A stretch of 64,000 nucleotides of DNA from Phyllobacterium sp. 21LDTY02-6 (lineage in GTDB: Bacteria; Pseudomonadota; Alphaproteobacteria; Rhizobiales; Rhizobiaceae), in NCBI RefSeq assembly GCF_023554255.2, contig NZ_JAMJWD020000006.1:1-64000 (forward strand), read 5' to 3'. Below, in pieces: positions 8,767 through 17,378 of this stretch. The position numbers and the translations under genes are program-made. The notes below the pieces were generated by a model. That model searched no databases. It was not told where the DNA came from and saw only the letters and a program-made list of their open reading frames with translations. Within the stretch, counting starts at the first letter, position 1; each line of letters begins with the position of its first letter.

Positions 8767-11235
8767 CTACACGGCAGCCGGCTCTTCCACCGCGAACCGC
8801 GCCATGAACCTGCTCGGTGCCATAGGCAGGCCCAGAGCCGGGCCCATGCCATAGCCGCAGCCGCATTCCACAAATTTCGGTATCATCGAAGCATCTCCGA
8901 CATCCGCCACGATCGCTTCCATGCCGAGTTCGTCCGCCATACGGCAGGTCGAGCGCAGGAGCGCGAGCCCCTTTTCGATATCGCCAGACAAGTACTGCGT
9001 CAGGTCCATCAGGAAGCTGTCGTAGGGCGTAAACGAAAGGTGCTGAACCATTGCATCCGCCCGGCTCGACTGGTCGAGGCTGAGATGAAAGCCCAGCGAC
9101 CGCAATCGCTCCGTGGACCGCACAAGCTGCTGGTCTTCAAGCAACATCGTGTTCGGCACCATGACAAACCGGATATTGTCGGCCTTGATGTCCCAGTCGC
9201 GCCGCAGTTCCGAAACCCGCTCGATAAAAAGCGGGTCGAGAAGCTGAACGGGATAGATATCGATCGCGATCTGCAATGTCTGAGCCGGATATTGCAGCCC
9301 GAACATATGCAGGAACTCGAAGCTCTGAGACAGGGCAAAGAAGCCCACATGCCGTATTGCACCTGTTTTTTCCAGCACAGGCAGGAACCGGCTCTCATCC
9401 ATGGTTCCAAGCTGCGGATGGTGCCAGACCACGCGACTATGCGCGCCATGCCCAAGCCTGGTTTCGAGGTCCAGGACAGGCTCGAGCTCGATTGCAAACT
9501 CTCCCCGCGCCACCGCCTGCGCAACGTCACCACTCAGTTCGACGACTTCCCGCATATTCTGGACCATTGCCGAATTATGCCAGACGGGTCCGGCAGTCCC
9601 CGACTCGAGAGCATGGTGCAAGGCGCCCATCGCGCGACGAAGCAGATCGTCAAACTGGTCCGCCGCGTTGTCGCGGCTGCTGACCGCCAATTGGAGTTCA
9701 GGCGTCGTGGACAACCCCTCATATTCGACCGGCTTCTGCAGATGTGAAAACACTTCACCGACACGATGACGATCGATGGCGGCGGCGCCACCAATGAGGC
9801 ACGCAATCTGATGGCCATTGACGATACCGGTTACCGCGCCATCCAGTTCCTCGCCTAGAAGCGCGATGATGCTTCCGACCATATGATCCAGGGCCGCCGG
9901 GCCATAGATGCCGCTGACATAGCCGGAATTGCGGATGTCGATAAGGAGAAGCTCGACATGGCTGGTCTGCATCTTCGCATAATGCGCGGCCAGGCCGGCA
10001 TGGTTGAGATGGCCGGTTGCCGTGTCGTGGTAGGCAAGAAACTCCAGCCGCTGCTGGTTTTCGCGCAGAGCCCCCCGCATCCTCTCGATGACGTCGGCGA
10101 GAATACCAAGCTCGGATATTCTGGATCGCACCGAGATCGACCTGTCTAGCCGAAGGCTGCCGAGATCGGTTACCACCTGCGACAGCCGCTGCAACGGCGT
10201 CACGACCCGCGATGCAACCCACGCCGTCACGCCAAGACTGAAAAGCAGTCCGCACAATAGAACCAGCCACTGCTTGTAGTCCCAAAGCGCCGCTTCCGAA
10301 AACTCCGGCGCGAGTTCGACCATAAGCTTCCAGCCGGAAAGATTGTCGCCAGCGACCGGGACGCTCGCATAGATGGCCTCGGCGTTCGCATCAGTCGCCT
10401 CGTAAGGCTTGATCTCAAGAACACCGTTGTTCATGGCTATGACCTGCCCGAAGGGAGTGAGAATACCGACCCGCTCCAGGGTATTGGTTCTTGCTTCCTG
10501 GAGAAAAACAGCAATCCGCCCCAGACAGACCTCGACACCGAGAACACCCAGCGGTTGACCGTCCTTGCCGTCGATCCGGGCGACACGCATAATGCGCCAG
10601 TTTTCCGAGCTCGACCAGCGAAGTGCGCATATTCTCCCGCTATTATAAGGGGGACTCCACTGGACATCGGGCGAAGTGATGCCGGTTGCGTACCATGGTC
10701 GCCGACTGGTTACGAAATCCTCGTTCGTCCGTGTCTCATTGCCCAGATACATCGTCAGCGGGTTGCGATCGCCAGCCGGAGCCACTGCCCGCCCGAGAAA
10801 CTCCGCATCATCGACGCTCAGCCTGGTTATTCCTTCCAATCGGCCGGTAACGTCACCAAAGGTGATGAAATTGACCACCGCCGGAATTTCCGACGAGCGT
10901 AGCCGTTCCTGCGGGATGAGGTCGAAAATGCAGTCCGACGTATCACATCCGCGATTGATCACGTTGCGATGCAGCGTATCGAAATACTCCGCGCTTGGAG
11001 CGGTCAGTTCAGCAAGGTGTCGGGCAAGGTCTTCAGCCAGGAGCTGGGCGGTCCGTTCCGAGTAGACACGTACCAGCTCCGTCTGCTCAGCCCGCAGGAT
11101 AACGCCGAACGCCGCAAACAGGAGCAGCAGCAACGCCAATAGCGGCAGGCCGATCACAGCCGCAACGGGAACCCGGCTGCGCCGCAAAAAGGACCGATTA
11201 TTCGCTGGTTCTAATTCATTGTCCCCGGCAATCAT
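8767..11235 (-). CDS. Membrane sensor with degenerate GGDEF and EAL domains
   Basis: This 822-residue protein has a transmembrane helix (about 25-47), a periplasmic Cache-like sensor and a second helix (about 325-350). A HAMP-like linker, a GGDEF-fold domain (about 395-540) and an EAL-fold domain (about 555-810) follow. Both output domains are eroded. The GGDEF position reads NGHQIACLIGG and the EAL position reads AHSRVVW. The DDFGTGYSS loop is replaced by LDQSSRAD, and the AEGVE motif by ADVGD. Synthesis or hydrolysis of c-di-GMP is therefore unlikely. The protein is probably a ligand-responsive scaffold or c-di-GMP-related regulator. The 467-bp region upstream has no gene. Confidence 0.85.
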   Translation of the reverse strand: MIAGDNELEPANNRSFLRRSRVPVAAVIGLPLLALLLLLFAAFGVILRAEQTELVRVYSERTAQLLAEDLARHLAELTAPSAEYFDTLHRNVINRGCDTSDCIFDLIPQERLRSSEIPAVVNFITFGDVTGRLEGITRLSVDDAEFLGRAVAPAGDRNPLTMYLGNETRTNEDFVTSRRPWYATGITSPDVQWSPPYNSGRICALRWSSSENWRIMRVARIDGKDGQPLGVLGVEVCLGRIAVFLQEARTNTLERVGILTPFGQVIAMNNGVLEIKPYEATDANAEAIYASVPVAGDNLSGWKLMVELAPEFSEAALWDYKQWLVLLCGLLFSLGVTAWVASRVVTPLQRLSQVVTDLGSLRLDRSISVRSRISELGILADVIERMRGALRENQQRLEFLAYHDTATGHLNHAGLAAHYAKMQTSHVELLLIDIRNSGYVSGIYGPAALDHMVGSIIALLGEELDGAVTGIVNGHQIACLIGGAAAIDRHRVGEVFSHLQKPVEYEGLSTTPELQLAVSSRDNAADQFDDLLRRAMGALHHALESGTAGPVWHNSAMVQNMREVVELSGDVAQAVARGEFAIELEPVLDLETRLGHGAHSRVVWHHPQLGTMDESRFLPVLEKTGAIRHVGFFALSQSFEFLHMFGLQYPAQTLQIAIDIYPVQLLDPLFIERVSELRRDWDIKADNIRFVMVPNTMLLEDQQLVRSTERLRSLGFHLSLDQSSRADAMVQHLSFTPYDSFLMDLTQYLSGDIEKGLALLRSTCRMADELGMEAIVADVGDASMIPKFVECGCGYGMGPALGLPMAPSRFMARFAVEEPAAV

Positions 11236-11703
11236 GGAGCCATCCTGAAACTAAGTAAAATACATCGATAATAAAAATTCCTGCCCCTTCAGACGAGCTT
11301 TCGCCATTTCCGGGACAAAATCTGACGACAACAGGCAAATCTGAACTCCGGTGAAAAGCGGAGACGTCGGCAAGTTGAAAGTATGATTATATACAACACG
11401 ACTTGATGACAATCTACAACCCGCTGCAATTGCAACCTGCAGTGCTGTTCAACGCTCGATTGCCGGGCTCAACGCGGCGGATGGGCCAGGCGCGGCGCTG
11501 CTTGCCAGAACTGAAATATTAGAATATTTCTGCCCGGCTCTCCGGAGGAACTCTGCCGTCTTTGGTCATATCCCCGTAACGACTTGCTCGTACTTGTCGC
11601 GAAACCGACGATAGCCGAACTCTCCGATCCGTAGCGCTTTCCGCCCGAATACCTGGCGTCAGCCAGACGAAGCGCAGCCGACGTGAAAACAAAGGGAATA
11701 TCG
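11236..11703. other. Intergenic region between the GGDEF-EAL gene and kduD
   Basis: This divergent promoter region contains no supportable gene. It holds a perfect 8-bp inverted repeat, GAAATATTAGAATATTTC (11513-11530), about 175 bp upstream of kduD. It also has an AT-rich segment near 11240-11270 next to the GGDEF-EAL start. Confidence 0.45.
11513..11530. promoter_or_regulatory. Palindrome upstream of kduD (candidate operator)
   Basis: GAAATATT-AG-AATATTTC is a perfect inverted repeat with 8-bp arms in an otherwise GC-rich region. Size and symmetry fit a GntR, IclR or LacI-type operator. No regulator gene lies beside it, so the binding protein is unknown. Confidence 0.4.
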
Positions 11704-12465
11704 ATGGCAATGAAGGAACTTTTCGATCTCTCCGGCCAGGTTGCCATAGTGACCGGCGCCAATACCGGTATAGGCCAGGCCATCGCTGTCGCATTGGCCA
11801 ATGCCGGCGCGTCGATTGCTGCTGTCGGCCGCTCTTCCATGGATGAGACCCGCGCCCTCGTCGAGGCGACCAATGCCCGGTTCACCGCGATCAAGGCCGA
11901 TCTCTCCTCGGTCGAGCCTATCGGTGACATCATATCGAACACCATCGAAACGCTGGGCGGGCTCGATATTCTCGTCAACAATGCCGGCATCATCAAACGC
12001 AATGACTCCGTCGATTTCACCGAAGCGGATTGGGATGCTGTCATCGACACCAACCTGAAGTCGGCATTCTTCCTTTCGCAGGCGGCGGGACGTCACATGA
12101 TCGCCCAGGGACGCGGCAAGATCATCAATATTGCCTCGCTTCTTTCGTTCCAGGGTGGAATACGCATCCCTTCCTATACGGCGTCCAAAAGCGGCCTCGC
12201 CGGCATAACCCGCCTTCTCGCTTGCGAATGGGCCGCCAAGGGCGTCAACGTGAACGGCATAGCCCCCGGCTACTTCGTCACCAACAACACGACTGCCCTG
12301 CGCGAAGATCCCGAGCGCAGCACCCAGATCCTCGCCCGCATCCCGGCCGGCCGCTGGGGCGATCCCGAAGACATCGCCGGCGCTGCGGTATTCCTTGCTT
12401 CGCGCGCGTCGGATTATGTGCATGGCACCATTCTTCCCGTGGACGGCGGCTGGCTCGCACGATAA
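11704..12465 (+). CDS. kduD: 2-dehydro-3-deoxy-D-gluconate 5-dehydrogenase (KduD)
   Basis: This 253-residue NAD-dependent short-chain dehydrogenase interconverts 2,5-diketo-3-deoxygluconate and 2-keto-3-deoxygluconate in pectin/uronate breakdown. The Rossmann motif TGANTGIG, the NNAG motif and the catalytic Tyr-x3-Lys (YTASK) are intact. The stretches LLSFQGGIR and PSYTASKSG, the segment RIPAGRWG, and the C-terminus VDGGWLAR are characteristic of KduD. The length equals that of the E. coli enzyme. The start at 11704 (MAMKELFDLSG) follows GGGAA. No kduI, kdgK or uronate transporter is adjacent. The gene is convergent with repC, with an 11-bp gap. Confidence 0.88.
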   Translation: MAMKELFDLSGQVAIVTGANTGIGQAIAVALANAGASIAAVGRSSMDETRALVEATNARFTAIKADLSSVEPIGDIISNTIETLGGLDILVNNAGIIKRNDSVDFTEADWDAVIDTNLKSAFFLSQAAGRHMIAQGRGKIINIASLLSFQGGIRIPSYTASKSGLAGITRLLACEWAAKGVNVNGIAPGYFVTNNTTALREDPERSTQILARIPAGRWGDPEDIAGAAVFLASRASDYVHGTILPVDGGWLAR

Positions 12466-12474
12466 CCCCCGCTC

Positions 12475-12487
12475 CCTCACTGTGAGG
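12475..12487. terminator. Nested hairpin between kduD and repC stops
   Basis: CCTCAC-T-GTGAGG is a perfect 6-bp stem overlapping the repC stop codon. It is enclosed by a weaker GC-rich stem (CCCCGCTC at about 12467-12474 with GAGCGCGGGG after it). No T-run is present on either side, so it may act as a factor-independent pause for converging transcripts rather than a canonical terminator. Confidence 0.35.
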
Positions 12488-13805
12488 ACCTTGAGCGCGG
12501 GGCACCATCCAGGGCCTTGAGTACCGGAAGCACCGAATACTGGCCGATTTCAGCTCGATCGGTCAGCGCTCTCAGATAGCCGCCGGGCGAGCGGATATCG
12601 CCGGCGCGTTCGAGGATCGCAGCCACGGTGATCGATGCGTTGATATCGCCCATTGCATCACGCGCCCTTTGCCAAGCATCCGGCGAAACACCGAGCACGG
12701 AACGCACGAGCGCTGCGGTCTGCATCAGGTCGCGCCAATTTCCGATGCCATCGCGCGCATAATCACGAATTTGCGGACACGCCTGCAAAACGACTTCCAA
12801 CGGTATCGAGGTTCCGCCGCTTGTGCCGGATTTCGGTGGCTCGGCCGCGGCGCGCGGTCCGCTATCAGACCTTGATCGTCGGGCTTCGTCCAATCGCCGG
12901 CGTAGTTTCTCCATTGCTGCCGCCCGTCCTGCAGCTTCCTTCCAATTTTCAGGCTCGGCATTTCGCCTCTGGCCCTTTTCTTGGGCCCTTTCAAATTGGT
13001 GGTCTATATTTGAATTCTGAATATGGCGCTCAAAAGAAGAGTCAGTGCCGCTCATTTCTTGTTCTGACAAGGTATTCAGATATGCCTTCTCCACCTTTGC
13101 ACGCAGCACCCTGAGCGCATCGCGGCGGCTCCCGAGAGCGCCGGCGGTGGCATTGCGAGCAACACGCCCGGACAGTGCCGCAAGTTCCTCGCAATAGGCG
13201 CTCCAGTCGCCAGGACGCGCCTCGTTGAAGCCCGCCTCGATCGTCTTGGCAATGTCACGCAGATGAATGGTAATCTCGCTCCTCAGCCGCTGTATCGTTC
13301 GGGCAAAGTCGCGTGCCGCTGCGGCGTGCCACTCGATTTCCTGCGCACGCAGTGCAAGCGGCGAAAGATCGAAGCCAAAGGCATGCTCTATTTCCCCACT
13401 ATCGCCACGGCGCGCGTATCGCTTGCCGTTCGGGCTGTCACGGCGAATGATCAGTCCGATCTCGACCAGCACCGCCAGATGGCGCCTGATCGTTGCCGCG
13501 GACATGCCGCGCGTGCGCATGGAAAGCTCGGCATTGGACGGAAAGACGATCAGCGGCTGCGTCCCGTCCAGCATCGTATCCGGATGGAAGCTCAAAAGGG
13601 CTTCCACCACGGAAATGGTCCTGTCGGACAGATTGAACGCAGTTCGTGCCTCGGTCAAAGACCGCAGCAATGTCCACTTCTCGGCGGAATTCTCTGCATT
13701 TTCCGCGCTTTTCAAGCGGGCTCGCGCTGTTCTTTCCTGCGCCATTATCATGGCGCGCGACAGCGATCGCCCGCCAAATGGCGTCGTTGCAAAACGATCG
13801 GTCAT
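12477..13805 (-). CDS. repC: Replication initiator RepC
   Basis: This 442-residue initiator of repABC replicons binds the origin located within its own gene. The N-terminal winged-helix region (about residues 60-150, with the segment MRTRGMSAATIRRHLAVLVEIGLI) and the C-terminal RepC domain match the family in order and length. The Shine-Dalgarno AAGGAA precedes the ATG. The gene is separated from repB by a 218-bp gap carrying an antisense-RNA-like locus that should limit repC expression. An AT-rich stretch at about 12990-13085 inside the gene is the probable oriV. Confidence 0.95.
   Translation of the reverse strand: MTDRFATTPFGGRSLSRAMIMAQERTARARLKSAENAENSAEKWTLLRSLTEARTAFNLSDRTISVVEALLSFHPDTMLDGTQPLIVFPSNAELSMRTRGMSAATIRRHLAVLVEIGLIIRRDSPNGKRYARRGDSGEIEHAFGFDLSPLALRAQEIEWHAAAARDFARTIQRLRSEITIHLRDIAKTIEAGFNEARPGDWSAYCEELAALSGRVARNATAGALGSRRDALRVLRAKVEKAYLNTLSEQEMSGTDSSFERHIQNSNIDHQFERAQEKGQRRNAEPENWKEAAGRAAAMEKLRRRLDEARRSRSDSGPRAAAEPPKSGTSGGTSIPLEVVLQACPQIRDYARDGIGNWRDLMQTAALVRSVLGVSPDAWQRARDAMGDINASITVAAILERAGDIRSPGGYLRALTDRAEIGQYSVLPVLKALDGAPRSRSSQ
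12990..13085. other. Probable origin of replication (AT-rich segment within repC)
   Basis: This stretch within repC is clearly richer in A and T than its surroundings (for example CTATATTTGAATTCTGAATA). In characterised repABC plasmids the origin lies in such an AT-rich block inside repC. The assignment is by analogy; iterons were not identified. Confidence 0.4.
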
Positions 13806-13860
13806 GTTCCTTCACCTCGATTTGAGGCAATGAAAAGGTGTGCCGGAACGCGTCCAACTC

Positions 13861-13889
13861 TTGACAAGTCAGGGTGGAAGTGATTCTCT
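13861..13889 (+). promoter_or_regulatory. Promoter of the repABC antisense RNA
   Basis: A consensus -35 TTGACA (13861-13866) is followed after 17 bp by an extended -10-like TGATTCTCT (13881-13889). It points opposite to repABC, as in other repABC loci. Confidence 0.6.
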
Positions 13890-13945
13890 CGAATTGCTAC
13901 ATTGAAGAGGGCTTCCGGGGCGGTAACGTTCTGGGGGCCTTTTTT
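13890..13945 (+). ncRNA. Counter-transcribed RNA (incompatibility RNA) of repABC
   Basis: The repB-repC gap encodes a predicted RNA of about 50-60 nt on the strand opposite repABC. It has a TTGACA promoter, a short body and a terminator hairpin ending in six T. In known repABC replicons this small antisense RNA represses repC and determines incompatibility. The exact 5' end is not determined. Confidence 0.65.
13910..13945 (+). terminator. Intrinsic terminator of the antisense RNA
   Basis: GGCTTCC (13910-13916) pairs with GGGGGCC (13933-13939), using two G-U pairs, and is followed by TTTTTT (13940-13945). Confidence 0.65.
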
Positions 13946-14023
13946 CTTGCCGTTGATTTCCTTCTCGTTGGCTTCCTTGATTTGCGTCTCAACTCACGCA
14001 GACAAACGCATGCGGGACCGGGA

Positions 14024-15076
14024 TCAACCGGTCTTTCTGTCCCGATACCGAGCCAGAAGTCCTTCCAGTTCCGCGGCAACATATTCGGCGAACCCTTCCG
14101 GAAGCTGCTCCGAGAAGGTCAGTACATGGCGTCCCTTTTCGATATCAAGCCGGGCAATCTTGCCCGCCTGCGGTTGCGCCGCCGCATGGGCCGATGCTGG
14201 CCGGGCCGGCAGTTTCACCGGTTCGATACGCTTGAGCAGGCGCGCAAACACCAGATTGAACCGCGCATTGCTGTCTGCCGCCTGGAAGGGTCCGCGACTG
14301 ATCTCGTCGTGAGCAAGCGCCTGCGCATCCGCCGCCTTGAACAGTTCCGCCAGGCGCACCCAGCGCGGACGGCCGACCTTGGGCGCCGGGCCAATGGCGC
14401 GAATAATGGTGAACGGGACTGCGGCCGCGACCTGCAAGTACCGCGTCATCTCGGCCTTATCGAGCGAAAGCGCGTCCTGGACCAGACCGCGTTCAAAGCC
14501 GCGCTCGATGAGGTTTCTGGCAAAGAAGGCGCGCTCGATGAACGACAGGTCCCGCCTTTCGGTATTCTCCTTGCCCTGCGCCAGGACAAGCTGTGCATCG
14601 CTCAATTCACGGATGATCGCCTGGACCGGCTTGCCGATGCGCGAGGCCGCGCGAAGACGGCGATGTCCGTAGGCGGTCTGATAACGACCGGGATTCTCCG
14701 GGTGCGGCCGCACAAGAATAGGCACCTGCTGGCCATTCTGGCTGATGCTCTCGACCAGAGATTCGAAATTCTCGTCGAAACCCGAGGTCGGGCTCAACCT
14801 GTCTTCGACGAACGATGTATCGATGAGATTGGGATCGAGCTCGACGATCCGCTCGGCCCCCGCCAGACTGTCCTTCAACCGGCGCGCATCCTCGATCTCG
14901 CGCGATATGCCGCCGAGCGACAATCCCATGGCCTTTACCGCGCCAGATGCGGAACGCGGCTTGGCGATTTCCGCCGGGGCGGCGCTCTGAGACGATGTCG
15001 TTTCGGCATTCGGCGCGGCAGGTTCCACCGTGCCGAACAAGGCCTTCAACTGATCTCTACGGTTTCTGTCGGTCAC
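14024..15076 (-). CDS. repB: Plasmid partitioning protein RepB (ParB family)
   Basis: This 350-residue centromere-binding protein acts with RepA in replicon segregation. It shows the ParB/Spo0J N-terminal box (YGHRRLRAASRIGKPVQAII) and the helix-turn-helix region after it (LVQDALSLDKAEMTRYLQVA). The GTG at 15076 is chosen as start because GAGGAG precedes it by about 6 bp and the gap to the repA stop is then 10 bp. The longer frame beginning at 15169 would overlap repA by 83 bp. The parS sites could not be assigned with confidence. Confidence 0.95.
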   Translation of the reverse strand: MTDRNRRDQLKALFGTVEPAAPNAETTSSQSAAPAEIAKPRSASGAVKAMGLSLGGISREIEDARRLKDSLAGAERIVELDPNLIDTSFVEDRLSPTSGFDENFESLVESISQNGQQVPILVRPHPENPGRYQTAYGHRRLRAASRIGKPVQAIIRELSDAQLVLAQGKENTERRDLSFIERAFFARNLIERGFERGLVQDALSLDKAEMTRYLQVAAAVPFTIIRAIGPAPKVGRPRWVRLAELFKAADAQALAHDEISRGPFQAADSNARFNLVFARLLKRIEPVKLPARPASAHAAAQPQAGKIARLDIEKGRHVLTFSEQLPEGFAEYVAAELEGLLARYRDRKTG

Positions 15077-15086
15077 GCTCGCCTCC

Positions 15087-16364
15087 TCAAACCGGCCGGT
15101 TCCAGGCCTTGTAGATAAGGCTCTGTATCTCGGAATTGACGGATGTAAGGGACTCGATGGCCCGGTCATAGGTCGCCCGGGTAAAGCTGTCCCGGGAGAC
15201 TTCGTAAAGCGTCTGCTTCGTCAGTCCGGCATCGGAAAACGCCGTCGATTTGACGACTGACGAGGTCAGTACCCGATCGCCGAAGAGCGAGCGGAGAAAT
15301 CCTGCAATCTGCTGCTGCGGTGCGTCGTTCGGCTCGAAACGCGTGATCAGATAGCGCGTGAAGTCGAAATTCAGCTCGCCGCCCGCCTCGCGCACGACGG
15401 CCAGCAGATCGGCCGTCATGAACAGGAACTGGCTCATGGAGGCCACGTCCAGCATTTGCGGGTGAACGGTGACGAGAACGGAGGTGGCGGCGCACAGTGC
15501 GGACAGGGTGAGGAAGCCCAGTTGCGGCGGGCAGTCGATGACGACCACGTCGTAATCATCGGCAACCGTATCCAGTGCGGCCTGGACCCGGGCGAAGAAC
15601 ATCTGCTGTTCTATGCTCTGCTGGGCCCCGTGCTGGCGATCGGCAAGCATTTGCGGCGTGGTATGTTCAAATTCCTGCAGTTCCAGATTGCCGGGGATGA
15701 GATCGAGCCCGTCGAAATAGGTCTTGCAGATAATGTCACTGAGCAGGCGACGTTCGCCATCATAACGAATGGCGCCATACAGGGTGTCATTGCCGGTCAG
15801 ATCGAGCTCCGGCTGATAGCCGAAGAGCGCCGACATAGAGGCCTGGGGATCGAGGTCCACCGCCAGCACGCGAAATCCCGACATCGCCAGATGCTGCGCC
15901 AGATGGGCGCTGGTGGTCGTCTTGCCAGAGCCCCCCTTGAAATTCGTCACCGCGATGACCTGCATATGTTCGCCGGCGGAGGGATCGCGGTGCGGAAGAT
16001 AAGTGCGAGCCTTGGGGCCACCAGCATCGGCGAGGTGCCGGCGCAAGGCGTTGATCTCGGCAAGGCTGTACAGCCTGCGGCCACCGGTGCCCGTCTCCGG
16101 CTTTGGTCCCTCGCCCGCAATCGACAATTGGCGCAGATAACCATCGGACACGCCGATCAGCTTTGCAGCCTCGCCACTGGTGAACTTCCGCAAGGTCTTC
16201 TGCGCTGTCGGCGGAAACAACCGATTGCGCATGGCCTGCAATTGCGCGGACAGCATTTCTGCGTCAGCGGCGATCGCCCGGTCAGCCGTTGGTGCAGCAG
16301 GCCAAGCGGCTGCATCGGGCGACGACGCATCCAGTTGGTCTTCTTGTGCTGCTCGCATCATCAT
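15087..16364 (-). CDS. repA: Plasmid partitioning ATPase RepA (ParA family)
   Basis: This 425-residue Walker-type ATPase drives partition and autorepresses repABC with RepB. An N-terminal MerR-like helix-turn-helix (about 60-110, SGEAAKLIGVSDGYLRQL) precedes the deviant Walker A motif KGGSGKTT (near residue 144). The DLDPQASMS and VVIDCPPQLG motifs are intact. The start follows AGGAAG. The upstream 515 bp (16365-16879) should hold the operon promoter. Confidence 0.97.
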   Translation of the reverse strand: MMMRAAQEDQLDASSPDAAAWPAAPTADRAIAADAEMLSAQLQAMRNRLFPPTAQKTLRKFTSGEAAKLIGVSDGYLRQLSIAGEGPKPETGTGGRRLYSLAEINALRRHLADAGGPKARTYLPHRDPSAGEHMQVIAVTNFKGGSGKTTTSAHLAQHLAMSGFRVLAVDLDPQASMSALFGYQPELDLTGNDTLYGAIRYDGERRLLSDIICKTYFDGLDLIPGNLELQEFEHTTPQMLADRQHGAQQSIEQQMFFARVQAALDTVADDYDVVVIDCPPQLGFLTLSALCAATSVLVTVHPQMLDVASMSQFLFMTADLLAVVREAGGELNFDFTRYLITRFEPNDAPQQQIAGFLRSLFGDRVLTSSVVKSTAFSDAGLTKQTLYEVSRDSFTRATYDRAIESLTSVNSEIQSLIYKAWNRPV

Positions 16365-16879
16365 GGACTATCTTCCTATTCGCCAATTGCATGTGCCCAT
16401 CGGCGCGCCGCGGACAATGCGCCGATTCGACAGAAAAACCAAAGGGGTAACGCTTGTTTGGAATTTAACGTTGGGACCGAGCGCTAACACCAGAGATCGC
16501 CGGTAACGTTATTTGCACCACAAACCCCTTCAAACCGTAACCAAACTGCGGAAAGAAGCGAGTCGCGTCAAGCACTTTATCGTTAACGGAAATTAACCAT
16601 TTACCAGCGAAATCTACCGCTATCCCCAGCCAACTTTAGGGCGCCTGGGATGCGTATCCAGCCAGATCGGGCCGGCGGTACGGATGAGAGCCCGATGATA
16701 GGGCTGGGCGCAAGACCAGCCGCTCTGGGGCCCGGCCGGCCCCCTCACACTTATCAGTTTTTTATATCTTTGCCCGGTCTGCATAATCGAAAAAATATGT
16801 GCCCGCATCTAAGGTTCACCTGTCGCCTTACCGGCCGTAAAGCGGCCTGTAAAACCATGAACCTTGCGCTGAGAACCCG
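16365..16879. other. repABC control region
   Basis: No gene is seen. The part nearest repA (16440-16600) contains seven TAAC-type motifs in 150 bp, including GGTAACG at 16446 and 16502. It also has a palindromic CGTTAACG at 16581-16588 and TTAA-N6-TTAACC at 16583-16598. The last is one base short of the CtrA spacing TTAA-N7-TTAA. A further GGTAACGTT lies in the repB-repC gap at 13921. The GC-rich part (16640-16760) holds GGGCCCGGCCGGCCCC-like dyads. Confidence 0.4.
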
Positions 16880-17329
16880 ATGAAACTGAACGACTACATT
16901 CGGCCTGATAATGTCGCCGTCGACCTGAATGCCGTAACAAAATTGCATCTTTTCCAGTTGCTGGCAGCAAAAGCAGCGTTGATCACCAAAGTTCCGGGCG
17001 ACGAAATTCAGCGCGCATTGCTGAAACGGGAAGAACTGGGATCTACCGGGATCGGACACGGCGTCGCCATTCCGCACACGCGCATGGGCGGGATCGAAAC
17101 GCCCACGGCAATTCTAGTACGGTTGAGACAGCCGATCGATTTCGATTCCATAGATGAAGCGCCAGTCGACATCGTGTTGATGCTGCTCACTCCGACGACG
17201 GAGCCGAACCAGCATCTCAACGTCCTTGCCTGCTTTTCGCGGAGACTTGGCGCCGCCGGCGTGCTCGATCGAATGCGATCGGCCACAACTGCCAAGGCAC
17301 TCCATGATTGCATCGCTTCAAAAGCATGA
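16880..17329 (+). CDS. PTS EIIA component of the nitrogen type (PtsN paralogue)
   Basis: This 149-residue protein is a phosphorylatable EIIA of the Fru/Ntr family. In alphaproteobacteria the nitrogen-PTS is regulatory rather than a sugar importer. The phosphorylated histidine is His66 in GHGVAIPHTRM. The fold covers the whole protein, with no fused permease domain. The canonical ptsN usually lies next to rpoN, so this copy beside repABC is probably a paralogue; which partners it senses is unknown. Confidence 0.85.
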   Translation: MKLNDYIRPDNVAVDLNAVTKLHLFQLLAAKAALITKVPGDEIQRALLKREELGSTGIGHGVAIPHTRMGGIETPTAILVRLRQPIDFDSIDEAPVDIVLMLLTPTTEPNQHLNVLACFSRRLGAAGVLDRMRSATTAKALHDCIASKA

Positions 17330-17378
17330 ACGCGCCTCCAGCCGCCACGTTTGAGAGGACGTGCCGATAGCGGACATC

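Noticed and set aside
15087-15169. A longer RepB start at 15169 overlapping repA
   Set aside because: A good Shine-Dalgarno precedes the GTG at 15076; the longer frame would overlap repA by 83 bp with no ribosome site.
16440-16600. A standard RepB parS palindrome GTT-N4-GC-N4-AAC
   Set aside because: The closest match (GTTATTTGCACC...) misses the AAC arm by two bases, so no site is claimed.
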